Of a DNA stretch of 64,000 nt, positions 34,046-46,432 are shown piece by piece (position 1 is the stretch's first letter; the number at the start of each line of letters is the position of its first letter). The notes beneath the pieces are model-generated. The model saw nothing but the letters and a program-made list of their open reading frames with translations, was not told where the DNA came from and made no database searches. The stretch is taken from contig BSBK01000760.1 in assembly GCA_027943335.1 (NCBI GenBank), positions 2,896,001 to 2,960,000 of the forward strand, read 5' to 3'. A program made the translations under genes and the position numbers. Source of the DNA: Chamaecyparis obtusa. Its lineage: Eukaryota > Streptophyta > Pinopsida > Cupressales > Cupressaceae.

Positions 34046-36087
34046 TTGTATTGGGTTGTGACTTTGAGAATCTCTGCAGCAGTGCTGAGTAAAGATAAAA
34101 ATAAAAATGATTCCATAAACTTTCTAGATATGATTCAAAGAAATACTAGGGCTTGGAGGAGAGATCATCTAGAAAATAGATTAGAAGGTGAACTTCCAAG
34201 TACTTCTAGGGCTCGTCAGCCTAGAAGAGACCAGAATGACAAAGATATGTCTCAGGCTTGGAGATAAAAGAAAAACACAAATGAGAATGACCTAACCCAT
34301 CCTTGCCAAGAAGTGAATGCCTCTGAATATGAAGAGGATGTGGATTTAGGTTTAGGAGCATATGTTGATCATTATTCTCCTCATTCTAAGGGAGAGGATG
34401 GAATACATCATAAGAAAGGAATGCTTCCAAATAAAGAACCTCAAGGGGGAGATAGAAGATCAAGGAGTAGAAGTAGGGGCCTAGAAGGAAGAAATGATCC
34501 TCCAAACTGGGGGAATTCTCCTTTTGAAAGCCCTCATAACCCAAGAGGTGAACAGCAAAGGTTTCTTGTTGAAACCTCAAAATCTGAAACTACTCTCCTA
34601 GATTCTTAGGACATTTTTGAAGAAGTTTTCAATTTAGAAAAAGGATCCAAGGATAGATTTCCATTAGGAAAGAAAGAGAAAAAGAAAAGAAGGTTGAGTT
34701 AAGACAAGCCCAAATTAGATCAGACCATTTGAGAAGGTAGTTGTTAATCCTGAAAGCTATAAATGTTGTTACAACACCCAAGAAAATTGTTGAACAACTT
34801 GTTATCCATCCTATTACCAAACTTAGGAGACCTAAGGATAAGGGTAAATAGATTTCAAAATGGATCTTAATAAATGAACCTATTAATGATAAGATTCCAT
34901 TAGATCAATTATCCAAATTGGATAATGATTTGGAAAGGGCTAAGAGAGAAAAGGAGATTATAGCTAAAGAATTAGAGAAGATAAAACTTGAGGTTACCAC
35001 TCTAGAGATGAAAAAGAAAACTAATTTTCTTAGGAAGTCTTTAGGTCCTTCTAATACAATTAGTCCAACTTTGATACCTGGTGCTAACTCTGGAAATTTT
35101 GCTATCCAAGCTACCATTGTTATACCATCAATAGCTACAAATGATGCTAACACATCAAATAATAAAGCTTCTACTTCTCAAAATAATGGATCATTGCAAA
35201 GGAGACCGGTTCATGTGGAAAGGTACAAACAAATTTTTAATGATATTCCTAGTTATCCTAATTTGATTCCTAAACAGATTAGAGAAAAGCTGCCAAAATT
35301 CACTAGTAATAATTTTGTTACATGTGAAGAGCATCTAAAGAAATTTATTGACATGATAGATGATTATGATATAGAACATGAAGATGTGATTATGAAATTT
35401 TTTATCCAATCACTAACTGAAGATGCAAGATACTAGTTTAGAGGGCTTCCCTATGTTTGTATTGGCTCTTGGGATGATTTTATAAATTGTTTCAAGGACC
35501 AATACGGTGATAAGACAAATGAAGGTTTTGTGTTGAATGAGTTCAACAACATTAAGAGAAACCAAAATGAAGATGTCCTTGAATTCAATGTTAGGTTTTA
35601 AAAGGCAATGCATAAGCCTTTCCAAGCTATGAGATTAGATGAAAAGGTGTGCCTGGAAACATATTTAAATGTTTTGAATGAAAAAATGGGATACATCCTC
35701 AGAGACAAAAATCCTAGAACTATCAGGGAGGCTCAAAGATTTGATATAAATATTGAAAGCAATAGAAGGGCATCAGGCAAGCTAGGTAGAAGAGAAGATC
35801 CTAAACCTCCTAGGTTTGGAAAAAAAGAATTAGATAAACTCGCTAATATAAAACCTAGAGAGGATGATAACTTAAAACAAATCCTGGATGTTTTAAAGGA
35901 TTTAAAGCCTAGTGAAAATAGGAACAAGGTTCAAAGAAATGATAAACCTCATTTTAACAATTTCAATAGGCAACCTAGGTTACACAATTTTCCTTACCAT
36001 ACCCAATGGAAGGATGGGAAGCCCACTATCGTAGAGAAAAAGGATAAGCCTAATGATAAAACCCCTAATCCCCTACAAAAGCATTAA
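34046..36087 (+). pseudogene. G2 gag
   Basis: An Arg/Ser-rich N-terminal region (34046-34609, RRSRSRSRGLEGRND near 34450) precedes a coiled coil (34918-35040) and the capsid-type domain. In that domain, REKLPKFTSNNFVTCEEHLK is near 35290, DVIMKFFIQSLTEDARY near 35400, FKDQYGDKT near 35500 and RNQNEDVLEFNVRF near 35560. A basic tail follows to 36087. Stops at about 34265, 34607, 35434 and 35599 break it. I see no clear CCHC knuckle. The pattern is that of Retrotrans_gag in plant gypsy elements. Confidence 0.8.
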
Positions 36088-37570
36088 GTAAACATGACTG
36101 ATGATGTTCTATGGTTTGCATCCTACCAATCCCCACATGATCCTAATTATTAGGCAGTCTCTCAGAGTGTGCCTGAAAATGAGGAACATAGGGATGATGA
36201 AGATGAATCTTATGATGGCTGAGGTTGTGCTATGACTTCCTCAAATTTTCATGATGAAATTGATTTTGAAGAGAAAGATGAGAACTAGGATGTAAATAAT
36301 TCCCAGAGAAGAAGAGAAGTTTACCATCAACAAGTTTTCTCTGACGAAGAAGAGGAGGAAATTTAGAACATCAAAAATAATACAAGAAAGGGTGAGGAAC
36401 CTGTTATATTAAGAAGGCCTTCTGATGAAGAAATAGCACAAATTACTACTAATATGGTTACTCGGGCCAAAAGTAACTATGTTTTGAGAAATTAGATTGT
36501 TGGCAATATAGATGGAAAATGAACAGGTGTATTTATTAGGAAAAATCATGAAGACACAAATCAAGCACAAGTTAAAAATAAAGTTGCAGATGATGTCAAG
36601 AAATTAAAAATGAAGGGACTAAAAAGCCAAATGGTTTGAAGAAATTTTATAAGATTAAAGTAAAGACACCGACTAGTATCCCTATTCCCAAAGTTGAGAA
36701 TAAACAAAAAAGGGAAGACAAGCTGGATTTTTTAACATAGGGTGAGAATAGAGGTATGTTTCAAAGTAAGCAATATTTATCTAATGTGAGATATACACCT
36801 ATTGATATGAACCTATTATTGTCTTAGATAATAGTTAAAGTTCCATTAATGGAAATGATGAGGATAGGTGAGTACAAAAAAAAGGCCCTTACATGGATAA
36901 ATGGTGTTCTTGCTACAAGTCTCCAAAAAATAGTAAATACTGAGACAAAAGATAAATCTCCAAATAAGGAGAAAGACGTGGAATAAATTATTTTAGAGAT
37001 ACACCAGATTTATCTAGATATAAATGTTGCAAATAATTCTTTGGGAGCCATTGACCCTTTCTTTTTAACCTTGATTATCAATAGGAAGATGTTATAAAAT
37101 TGCATGATTGATTCAGGAGCATCTAATAAAATTATGCCTACTAAGATCATGAGGTCAATGAGATTACAGGTTGACACTCATGGGAGGTGTCAGGCTATGG
37201 ATTCTAGAGAGGTACCAATCATTGGAACAATTAAGGCCTTGCCCTATAAGCTTGTAACTTATCCAGATAGACAACTATGAGTGTCCTAGTTATTGACATA
37301 CGTCCCAAATATGGAATGTTGCTATCAAGGAACTGGAGTGCAGAAATGGGAGGCAATATTCAATGTGATTTATCCTTTGCAACATTCAATATTTTTGGTG
37401 AAAATGTTAGAGTATCCAAGGAAGTTAGAACTCCCCATATGATTGAGGAGGAAACTAAAGATGAAAATATGAATTTTTTTATGGATACTGATGTAAATTC
37501 CTTCCAAGTGCAAGATAGAGGGATCAAGGGAAATGAGCCTTTAATTTTATCTGATGATAAAAATAATGTT
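36088..37570 (+). pseudogene. G2 protease and preceding linker
   Basis: The linker (36088-37080) is acidic (SDEEEEEI near 36345) and contains VTRAKSNYVLRN near 36460 and VKVPLMEMMRIGEYKKKALT near 36840. The last of these types often precedes gypsy proteases. The protease active site is CMIDSGASNKIMP near 37105-37140, with DIRPKYGMLLSRNW near 37300. Frameshifts and stops are frequent. Confidence 0.75.
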
Positions 37571-37980
37571 ATAAACTAGGATGGTATATGGACCATGTAT
37601 TTTGATGGTGCAAGTTCTAGGGAAGGATCTGGTGCAGGAGAATTATTAATTTCCCCCAATGAAAGAACTTTTAAGTTTTCTTTCTCTTTTCTATTTACTT
37701 GTACAAACAATACTACAGAGTATGAGGCTTATTTGATAGGATTGAGATTAGCATAAAAAAACAAGATCAAAAACCTCAGAGTAATTGGAGATTTGGAATT
37801 GGTTGTATCTCAGGTAAGATCCAAGTATGCATCAAAAAATAAAAGACTGAAGTAATATAGAAATGTTGTTTGGGATGAGATAGAACACTTTGATGATTTT
37901 GGTATTGATTGGATGGACAAAGGCCACAATAGAATGGCTGATTTATTGGACAATATTGCTTTAAGGATATAGGACATTAC
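37571..37980 (+). pseudogene. G2 archaeal-type RNase H located before the RT
   Basis: This RNase H domain lies between protease and RT. MYFDGASSREGSGAG (first catalytic Asp, near 37600), TNNTTEYEAYLIGLRLA (Glu, near 37720), VIGDLELVVSQV (second Asp, near 37790) and HNRMADLLDN (last Asp, near 37930) appear in order with family spacing. GDLELVV and NNTTEYEA are typical of the extra (archaeal-type) RNase H of Tat elements, not of the gypsy RNase H, which is separately present at about 39330-39760. From memory the extra domain usually lies after the RT and first RNase H, so this upstream position is unusual. Stops are at about 37578, 37754, 37855 and 37970. Confidence 0.75.
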
Positions 37981-39000
37981 ATTTGTTGGGATATCCAAAA
38001 TGGAGGTTCAATCCAAACCTTCTATACCAGACAACATTGAAAATTGGCAAGTTTTGAAGATGATCTGGACATCTTAAGATTTTTACATTGTGAGGCCAGT
38101 TTTGAAGATAAGAAAATGGATTTTGGTACGTATGTGGAGGCCTTGGGAAATAAGGACACTCTCCTTACCAAGAAGTTCTTACAACTAAAATCAAATAAGT
38201 CTCAAAGGGTTTGGTTGTGCTTGAAAGAGCCTTCAACAATAATGACAGTTCTTTTTTAGCAAAAACTTTAAGAAAGCCCAAAGGTTTGGAGGAAATAAAT
38301 TTAGGAACAGTTGGAGCCCCCAAAAATGTATATATTGGGGGAAATTTAACTCCTGAAATAAGAAAATCCTTGATCAACCTTCTTAGGAAATATAGACATG
38401 TCTTTTCTTGGTCTTATGATGACCTAAAGGCCTATAGGAAGGACCTTTTCCAACATGAAATTCCTTTCAAGGAAGACACAAAACCCTTCAGGAAAAAGTT
38501 GAGACTTGTAAACCCTACTCTGGCACCAAAAATGTAGGAAGAGTTGAAAAAAATGAGTGATGCAGGGATCATTAAACCTATTAGGCATTCAACATTGGTT
38601 TCCAACTTGGTCCTAGTAAGGAAGAAAAATGGGGACATTAGGCTCTGCGTAGATTTTAGGAACATAAATGTAAATTCATTGAAGGATAATTATGGGTTGC
38701 CAAACATGGAAGCCATGCTACAAAGAGTTACTAGATCAGAACTGATGTCTATGATGGATGGGTTCTTAGGCTATAACCAAGTGGTTGTCAAGGATGCTGA
38801 ACAATTCAAGACTGCATTCACTACTCCATTGGGCACATATGTATATGTTAGGATGCCTTTTGGTTTAACTAATGCTAGGGCTACTTTTCAAAGATCCATG
38901 GATGTAGCATTTGTAGATTTTATAAACAAGTTTCTTGTGGTATACTAGGATGATCTCACAACTTATTCAGAAAAGAAAGATTAGAATTATGGCTATCTTG
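37981..39000 (+). pseudogene. G2 reverse transcriptase (gypsy)
   Basis: Before the RT, ITPEIRK-like LTPEIRKSLINLLRKYRHVF (38348-38405) and HEIPFKEDTKPFRKKLR mark the usual gypsy RT entry. The core has VRKKNGDIRLCVDFRNIN (38620-38670), MMDGFLGYNQVVV near 38755, MPFGLTNARATFQRSMD near 38855 and VVY-stop-DDL at 38937-38957. In that last motif the residue before the catalytic Asp pair is a stop codon. Another stop is at 38536. Inactive but unmistakable. Confidence 0.9.
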
Positions 39001-39850
39001 AGAATTTTTTTGTAAAAGCTTTAGAATATGGAGTTTCTTGTAATCTAAAGAAATGTGCTTTTGGGGTAATAGAAGGTAAAGTTTTGGGTCATACTGTGTC
39101 CAAAGATGGAGTTAGAATTGAGCCTGAGAGGGTAACTACAATTGATAAAGTTCCACTGCCAATAAATATTAAAGCGATTCAATCCTTCTTTGGTCATATC
39201 AACTTTGTAGAAGATTTATCACAAATTTTACTGAAACTAGTGTCTCTATTTCCAAGATGTTGAAGAAGGGTGAAAAAGTTGAATGGAATGAAGATGCTAA
39301 GAAAAATTTATTTGAAATCAAGAAAGAAATTAAAAATGCTCCTATATTGAGGACATCGGATTACAATAAGCCCCTTCAAATATTTTCCTTTGCTTCTTAT
39401 CATACCATTGCTGCAGTATTGTTGCACAAGAACTCAAAGGGTTTTGAGCAGCCTATATCTTTTTTTAGTAAATATTTGCAAGGAGCTGAGTTGAAATATG
39501 ACATAAATGAGAAACAGGCTTATGCACTGGTCAAGGCTATCGAAACTTTTAGATGTTATCTAGTTGGAGCAACTATAGTTGCATATGTGCCTAGTGTTGT
39601 TGTGAAGGATATTCTAGTACAACAAGAAGTCTCAGGAAGAAGATGCAGGTGGATAAATAGGATCTAAGAGTTCAACATTGACATCCAAATCAAAAAGTCA
39701 GTTAGAGGACTAGGCTTAGCCAAACTCATGGATCAAAGAAATTTATATGCTAATCATATCAATGTTCTTGAAGAAGAATAAGGGCCATACATTTGTGATT
39801 TAGATTGTTGTGACTAGTATGAAGATATTGTTGGATACTTGTAGAAGATG
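39001..39850 (+). pseudogene. G2 gypsy RNase H
   Basis: The RT thumb and connection (FGVIEGKVLGHTVSKDGVRI near 39060) lead into VEWNEDAKKNLFEIKKEI. The RNase H follows: PLQIFSFASYHTIAAVLLHK near 39390, QPISFFSKYLQGAELKYD near 39450 and EKQAYALVKAIETFRCYL near 39515. Phe replaces the usual first catalytic Asp. The open frame ends at 39667. Confidence 0.82.
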
Positions 39851-39869
39851 GTTCTTCCCCTTGACATGG

Positions 39870-41034
39870 ATGAACACAAAAGAAGGACTGTGAAATTGCA
39901 TGCTGTAAGGTATGTGATTACTAAAGAATAATTATGGTGGTGAAGTAATGAAGGTGTCTTGATAAAATGTGTTGACCATCATAAGGCTAAGAACTTATTA
40001 CAAGCAATTCATGAGGGTGTGTGTGGTGGCCATTACATGGCTAAGACTATTACACATAAAATATTAAGGGTGACTATCTTCAAGGATGCACACTTTTTTG
40101 TCAAAAGATGTGATGCTTTCCAAAGGTTTGTAGGAAAATTAAAATTCAGTGGCAATTTACCCTTAAGCCCTATGACAGTTGTAGCCCCTTTTCAGAAGTG
40201 GGGCATGGATTTCATTGGAGAAATCCCAAACAAATCAAGTGGGGGTCATTCATGGATTCTAGTTTCCACAGACTACTTCACTAAGTGGGTGGAAGAAATT
40301 CCCACTAAGAGAGCCACTAGCAAGGTGGTAATTGATTTCATGATGCAAAATATGCTAGCAATATTTGGATGTCCTGAGGTTATAATAGTGGATTCAAAAT
40401 TAATAGCTTTTGTCAACAATATGGGATTCAAATTTCATATTCAACTCCTTATCACCCTCAAGGTAATGGTTAGGCTGAATCAAGTAATAAGAATTTGATA
40501 AAGATTTTGAAAAGATTCCTTGATAGGAACAAGAAGGCATGTGATTCAAAGTTGCATCTAGCTCTTTGGGATGATAGAGTGACAATGAAAAGGGCTATTG
40601 GATGTGTTCCTTTTGATTTAGTATATGGTATCCATGCCAGGTTACCACATAATATTTTTCTATAAATGTATAAATTCATCCAATTATATGATGATGATTT
40701 GGATAATGAAATAAAAATTAGATTGGAAGATCAGATAGATTTGGATGAATAAAGAAGGGAAGCCCATGATAAAAACATAAAATCACAGTGCCAGTACAAA
40801 AATTTGTATGACAAGAGGACTACAGTCAGAAATTTTAACATTGATGATCTAGTCTTAATGTGGAATGTCAGGCTAGAAGATAAAGGCAAGCACAACAAAT
40901 TTGACCCAATTTGGTTGGGACCATATCTTGTCAATGGAAAATGGGGATTTGATTCCTATATCCTAAAATATTTTGTTGGAAACATTTTGGAATTGCCAGT
41001 TCATGGACAATTTCTCAAATTGTACTTCTCCTAA
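39870..41034 (+). pseudogene. G2 integrase (gypsy)
   Basis: The zinc finger region has HEGVCGGHYMAKTITHK near 40010 and CDAFQR near 40110, where the second Cys of CxxC is Phe. The core has WGMDFIGEIPNKSSGGHSW (40200-40255), STDYFTKWVE near 40270, IVDSKLIAF near 40390 and, after a frameshift and stop, AESSNKNLIK near 40475 with the catalytic Glu. The C-terminus continues to FDPIWLGPYLVNGKWG and ends at 41034. No chromodomain is seen. Confidence 0.85.
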
Positions 41035-42567
41035 AGGTACTCTCATTATCCATAAACAGTAGATTAGTTTTCTTTCCTGGTTGTGTGTTTATTTTAGGTC
41101 ATGTGTGTAGGATAGTTTTGTTTTAGTAGGTGGTCTACTTGTCCCAAAGATTTTGAATCCTTGTCATGGCTGTGAGAGGCATACATTCCTAGATAGAGCC
41201 ACTGTTAGCACTGCCAAATTTTCCAACATTATTTTTTTAAAAAAAAAGTTTAAAATATATACCAGAAGATTTTTTGTTGGGTTAATGGCTTCCTAAAAAT
41301 AATTCTAAGTCTTGGTTCCAATTTACCAGAAGAATTTTCTTATAATCCAGAAAGCCCTAGATAACTATCCTATCAAAATAACCCTAATGTCTTTCATTCT
41401 AAAAAAAAAACCCTAGGTCGACCCTCTATCTTTTTGTTTGGTCATTTCTTTTTAAGATGATACTTAAGTTTCTAAAATAAGCATGTGTCTTATTTTTACA
41501 GTCGGGTGGGGCCTTACCTCTTAGGTTTTTATTTACCCAAGCCAAACCTTTAATTTTTCCTAAGTCTGAAGTGCCCATGACCCTTTTAAATCTTTTCCTA
41601 AGTCCCGTGTCCTTTCCTAAGGTTTGGGAACTTTATTTAAGTTCTTATCTTCCTCATCAATCTGACGGTCAGTGCAATACCGCAATGAAAAGATGCAGGA
41701 AGATTAACCATCACGGCATTACGACAACCGTTGATGCATCAGACACTAAGTAGGTAAGGCAGGTGGGACCAGTTAGTTTTATTTTATACCAACCATTTGA
41801 TTGGGGACATCTGATGACATGTAATCACTAGGCCCAGTTACTAAAGAGGTTAAGAGGTTGACATCTTGATTTTAATTTGACAGCCAACATAATCCCATGA
41901 ATGAAAGCTAATCAAACATTTGTGATTGCAGCATTACGCCAGCTGTCGATTTTCCATGAAGACATAAAACATGATAGTGGGGTCCAATCATAAAGTACTT
42001 AATGGAAACTATTGGATATCTTTCATCCAACGATGATAGTGAATCTAGGTGTCAAGTGGGTCTGAAAGATTGCAGTTTTGAGTTACTGTAGATCTATTTT
42101 GATCTAACAGTTGGTATAAAGGCATGATGAAAAAGTGCACGAGAGTTACTAATCCTGACATTGCAATAATTTTCAAATGTTTTCTAAGTGAAGATTGACA
42201 GTTCTAATTTAAACTTAGCCAAATTTGGTGCAAAAGTAAATTCGCCTGTTGAGTTCAAACCATTCAAATTCTTAGAGAAGTTATGGTCGGATCATGTGGA
42301 ATGAATTGTCAAGTATTAATGATTTTTGTGCACAATATATCTTTTAATTATTTCATTTCTAAAAGAACAAAGCTACAGAGTTTGCAGAGCCTTGGTAACA
42401 AAAAACTATAGAGCAAATTGCCATTTTCTGAGAAATTGTTGAAACTAGTTAGTACTTATGAAGTATTGTCTCCCTACTTTTGTTTGTTTGCAATTCCTAC
42501 TGAGACAATCTGGGTGGATTTCCTATACTTTTTCTTGATTCTCATATATTTGTTGAAACCTTGAATT
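41035..42567 (+). promoter_or_regulatory. Non-coding gap between G2 pol and ORF3
   Basis: This 1.5 kb has no coding signal. GGTATAAAGG at about 42113-42122 is TATA-like, and TTATTTTTACAG near 41490-41501 resembles a splice acceptor. Either could allow separate expression of ORF3 from a promoter or spliced RNA. Both are motif-level guesses. Confidence 0.4.
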
Positions 42568-45500
42568 TTGAAAATGGCACTGAGGAGGGATTTAAAAAGA
42601 AAGTTTGAATATCATGAGAGGGGTGTACATGATGACCTATTAGAGCAGTTTAATCATTCAACCACTGACACAATCAAAGAAAAGCAATTGGTACCCAAAA
42701 ACCCTAGGTTCAAAGTAGCAGATGGCCTATATGACAATGGCAATTATATGAGAGATGCTAACATTGAGGTCTCTAGTTTAGTACTATATTTTAGAGTGGA
42801 TTTCAGCCAGAGACATGCCTTTGCTCCCAGTAGCAATGTATGGTAGTTTGAGTTAGGGAAAATTGTTGTACCCAATGTGTTCGTGGATGCAGATATCATT
42901 ATCCAAGTAGCACAAAGATATGATCATGTAGCTAGGGTAGTTAGAGATATCAATGGAAACCCTTTAGTCGGTATCATAGCTGAAGAAATTAGAGAAGTTT
43001 TTAGGTTGAGTGAACCTACCAATGATATGGAGAAAATAGACTTTGATGAACAAAGATAGATCTATATGGCTCAAAGGGACTATCTCATAAATGGTCTTAT
43101 GAAGGAATTTTTCAACAAATTTGGAGGTCTAATTATAGTAGGGCCAAATACATGAGAACCATTCAGGATAGATTAATTTAATCTTAGGGCAAAGGGTGTG
43201 GATTGGTCACTGTGCCAAATTTTTGGAGAAGATGCTCAAGAAGAGATGCTAGTGCACTACATGTTCATGATGGCACAAATTCTACACCCTTATTTGGTAG
43301 TCACTTTTTATTTTTCCCCTTTCTTGGCTGAATTAATTCATGAGGGACTAATGAGAATCCAGAAAACCAAAGTAGATAGACCCTTTTGTTGGTATTACTT
43401 GATGATGTATATGTTTTTGTATAAGGGTGCAAATTACTTTGCGAAAGAAATGGACCTTATGAGGCAGAAGGATGGTGAAGAAATGTCGGTCCAATTGTGG
43501 AATCTAAATATGACTTGGGATATAAATGAGACCAGTTTTGTCACCTTTGATAGATGTTTTGCATCAAGACTTAGGGCTTTGTTATTTCTAGAAAACCCAA
43601 GAATCCCAAAGACCTTGTTGGATCTCCTTAGACCTAAGAAATATGCCACTGACATAAAGATTGTCCACAATTGGGGTGATTTTATCCTCTACCCAGTGTT
43701 TATTGTAATCAATGTGTATGGTTTTAGAGGAAATCCTTTTATACTACCATATTAGGTCCCTATCAAGATTGGAGTTGTAGAATTTTTGAGGCAACTTGCA
43801 GGGTTGCAAGAAGATCCTCTCACAGGAAGAGCTAGAGGAACTCTTTTCCCTACTACCATAGTAGCCCACCAATTTGTGATCACAAAAGGTGGATGGTCCG
43901 ATATGGACAAGATCTTGCAGCCATATCACATGACCACTTTAGTTTCTAGGGCACCAAATTCTGAGGGTTTCTATAATGATATGTTTAAGAAGAGAAAAAG
44001 GTGTGCCTCTATGGATCACATTTTCAATTTTCTTGAGGATATTATCAGGACTATCTTTGATTTACAAGAATAGGAAATCAGGAAGGAGAAGTGGCTAGTG
44101 TATAAAAAGACACTACACTTTGTTCAGCATTTTGTCAGAGATTATGATCCCGTAAAGGATTTTACCCCTTTTGAGAAGAAGATAGATGCTCTTATAAGCC
44201 ATTTTTAGGGTATCATCTAGATCTTGAATGAAAAGAAAGAAAATGTGATGTAAACTGAGTGAGAAAGGGATAGATTTGTGTTAAGTAAGCCTATATTTTC
44301 CAAAATGGTGCCCTCGAGAAAATATATGGTACAGATGAAGACTAGATACAGTGTGGTCATACCAGGACCAAACAAATAAGAACAAACCAAAAGGGAAGAG
44401 GATATCCCTTCCACTTCTAAGGAAGCTGAGATACAAGACAAAAAAGAGGAATCTCCTAGATCACCATAGAATCAACCAATTGAAGTTGATTTTGATTCTC
44501 CACCTCCACCATAAAGGAAAATAATTTAAGAAAGGCTTGCACAAGTTGAGGAGGAATATTATCCTACCTAATCACCCTTAAATCTTGTAGATTATCAAGA
44601 GGTGGAAGAGAAACTACAATAATTGGGAAGTTTTGGTTAAATATGCCTGACCTATGAAGAGATAAATGAGGGGATACCAGAGCCACCCAAGTAACCGGAA
44701 TCAAATCTAACAGTAGGGGAAATGGCTATCAAGGAACTAGATCCTATCACCAAGAAGGGATGTGAGGAGTTCCTTGCAGATGATGCCTTTTTCAAGGCCA
44801 GGGCCCTCATGCAATTCTTGTGGAAATTGCACTTAAATCAACTGAAAGAAACCTTTGAAAAAAGACAGGAGCAAGATCCATAGAAGGACCTCAAGTTCAT
44901 AGAAGATGAGGTAAGGAAAGAAATGAAAGAAAGGTTTGAGACAATTACTCCAAAAAAAGGGAGGGAACTAGTGAAGAATGTAAGGGTGCTCATTCTCCCT
45001 GAGTGGGACATTGTTGATGCAGTTGGCCTTGATGTTGTTAGGAAGAAGATCACACTGGCCCACAAGACCAAAGAGGAGGCAGAGAAAGAAATCTAAGGTG
45101 TCACTTTTAGTAATGACCATCAAGCCTTGGTCATGTGGTATCTCAAGAAGAATGAGACTAATAAAGGTAAACAAATTGTTAGGGGTGATCATTCAGGTAG
45201 TTTGCTAGTACAAAGGGTCAGTGAAACCTCAATTGTTGAAGCATCAGGCATGGCTTTGGAGACATCCAAACTCAGTGTGAAAGTGGTAGAAAGGGAAGCC
45301 AGGGAGAAATAAGAGATTGCATTAAAGCTTCAGAAAATGTTGAAAGCTTATGGAGAGATGAAGATGGAAATTAGTGAGAAGGATAATTTGATAGTAGAAT
45401 TAAGAAAGAGGTTAGGAGAGTAAGGCCCAATCCAAATATCTAAACAATTAAAAATTGCTTCCTCTCATTCTATCCCTCCTTCATCTAGTCCAATAATTGA

Positions 45501-46346
45501 ATTCCCCTTCTCCCCTTTTCCTCCACCTATTGAGGATGATGATATAACACAGAGAGAAATATTGGAGAATGAAAGATGGGATTTCTTTGAGAAGGAAAAG
45601 AAATTGAGGAATGAGAGACAACTATTTGAGAAAGGAAAACTAGAAGTGTCCTTGAAATATGAAAACAAAATAAGAGACACAATTTTGTAGTTTGCTGAGG
45701 GTGTTGAGCCCAAAGAGATTTATAAGGTTGGAGAGGAATTAGTTAAAATTTTGAATTCTTTTAAGGAAGAAGTGGCCACTTTGGACCCAATTTTGGATAG
45801 GTGGGTTTCTAGGAGAGATAGGTTAAAATTATTTTATTCTTTGATTAAAACTCAATAGATTTTAGATGAACAATTGAAAGGTACCTATAAATTTGTTAAA
45901 ACCTTATTTGATTTTGTAGTGAAAAGGGAAAAATTAAAAAGAAAGGAAATAGTCCTAAGGGAAAGATATTACCAAGATTTCTTTCAAATGTTTTTTGACA
46001 TTTTCAAAAGGAATGGAACTATAAAAGACAAAAAGGTATGGTTGGGACAACTAGATGAAGAATTATAAACCAGGGTAAGTAGCATCTTGAGTGCAGATAG
46101 CAATATTCTGTTTGTCTAGACAATTGAAATACTACAAGATGCCAAAGTGCTTTTTGAATCCCTAAACAAAGAGGTCCATCAGGTAAATTTTGATTAGGAT
46201 ATTTTGGTACAGAAGAGAGATGAGGTGATAGCCTTTTATTGGCCTAGTGAAGAACATCTTGGGAAGCTACATATTCTTTGGAGAGTGTAAAGAATGAAGA
46301 GTTACCCACTGAAGTTGCAACATGTGGCACTTCTTCAACTCCTTGA
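42568..46346 (+). pseudogene. G2 ORF3, large accessory protein of unknown function
   Basis: The ATG at 42568 opens MALRRDLKRKFEYHERGVHD. The frame runs, with stops at about 42844, 43057, 43753, 44070 and more, to 46344-46346. The N-terminal two thirds looks globular: EEIREVFRLSEP near 42990, LAELIHEGLMRIQKTK near 43330, WYYLMMYMFLYKGANYF near 43390, then VYGFRGNPFILPY near 43720. A Pro/Glu-rich middle (44400-44700) precedes a long charged helical C-terminus (45200-46330, e.g. FFEKEKKLRNERQLFEKGK). It lies where plant gypsy elements may carry an env-like gene, but I see no convincing signal peptide or transmembrane anchor. The helical layout resembles ORF2 of B, F and J. Function unknown. Confidence 0.65.
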
Positions 46347-46432
46347 ATCAAGACAAACAACATAAAAGATCTCATATAGTTAGGGAAAACGCAAAAGCAA
46401 CACTTGGTAGAAGTTGAACTGACTTTGGAAAT

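Noticed and set aside
42568..46346. G2 ORF3 as an envelope gene
   Set aside because: The position after pol fits, but I see no signal peptide, cleavage site or membrane anchor; the hydrophobic patches are short and mixed with charged residues.
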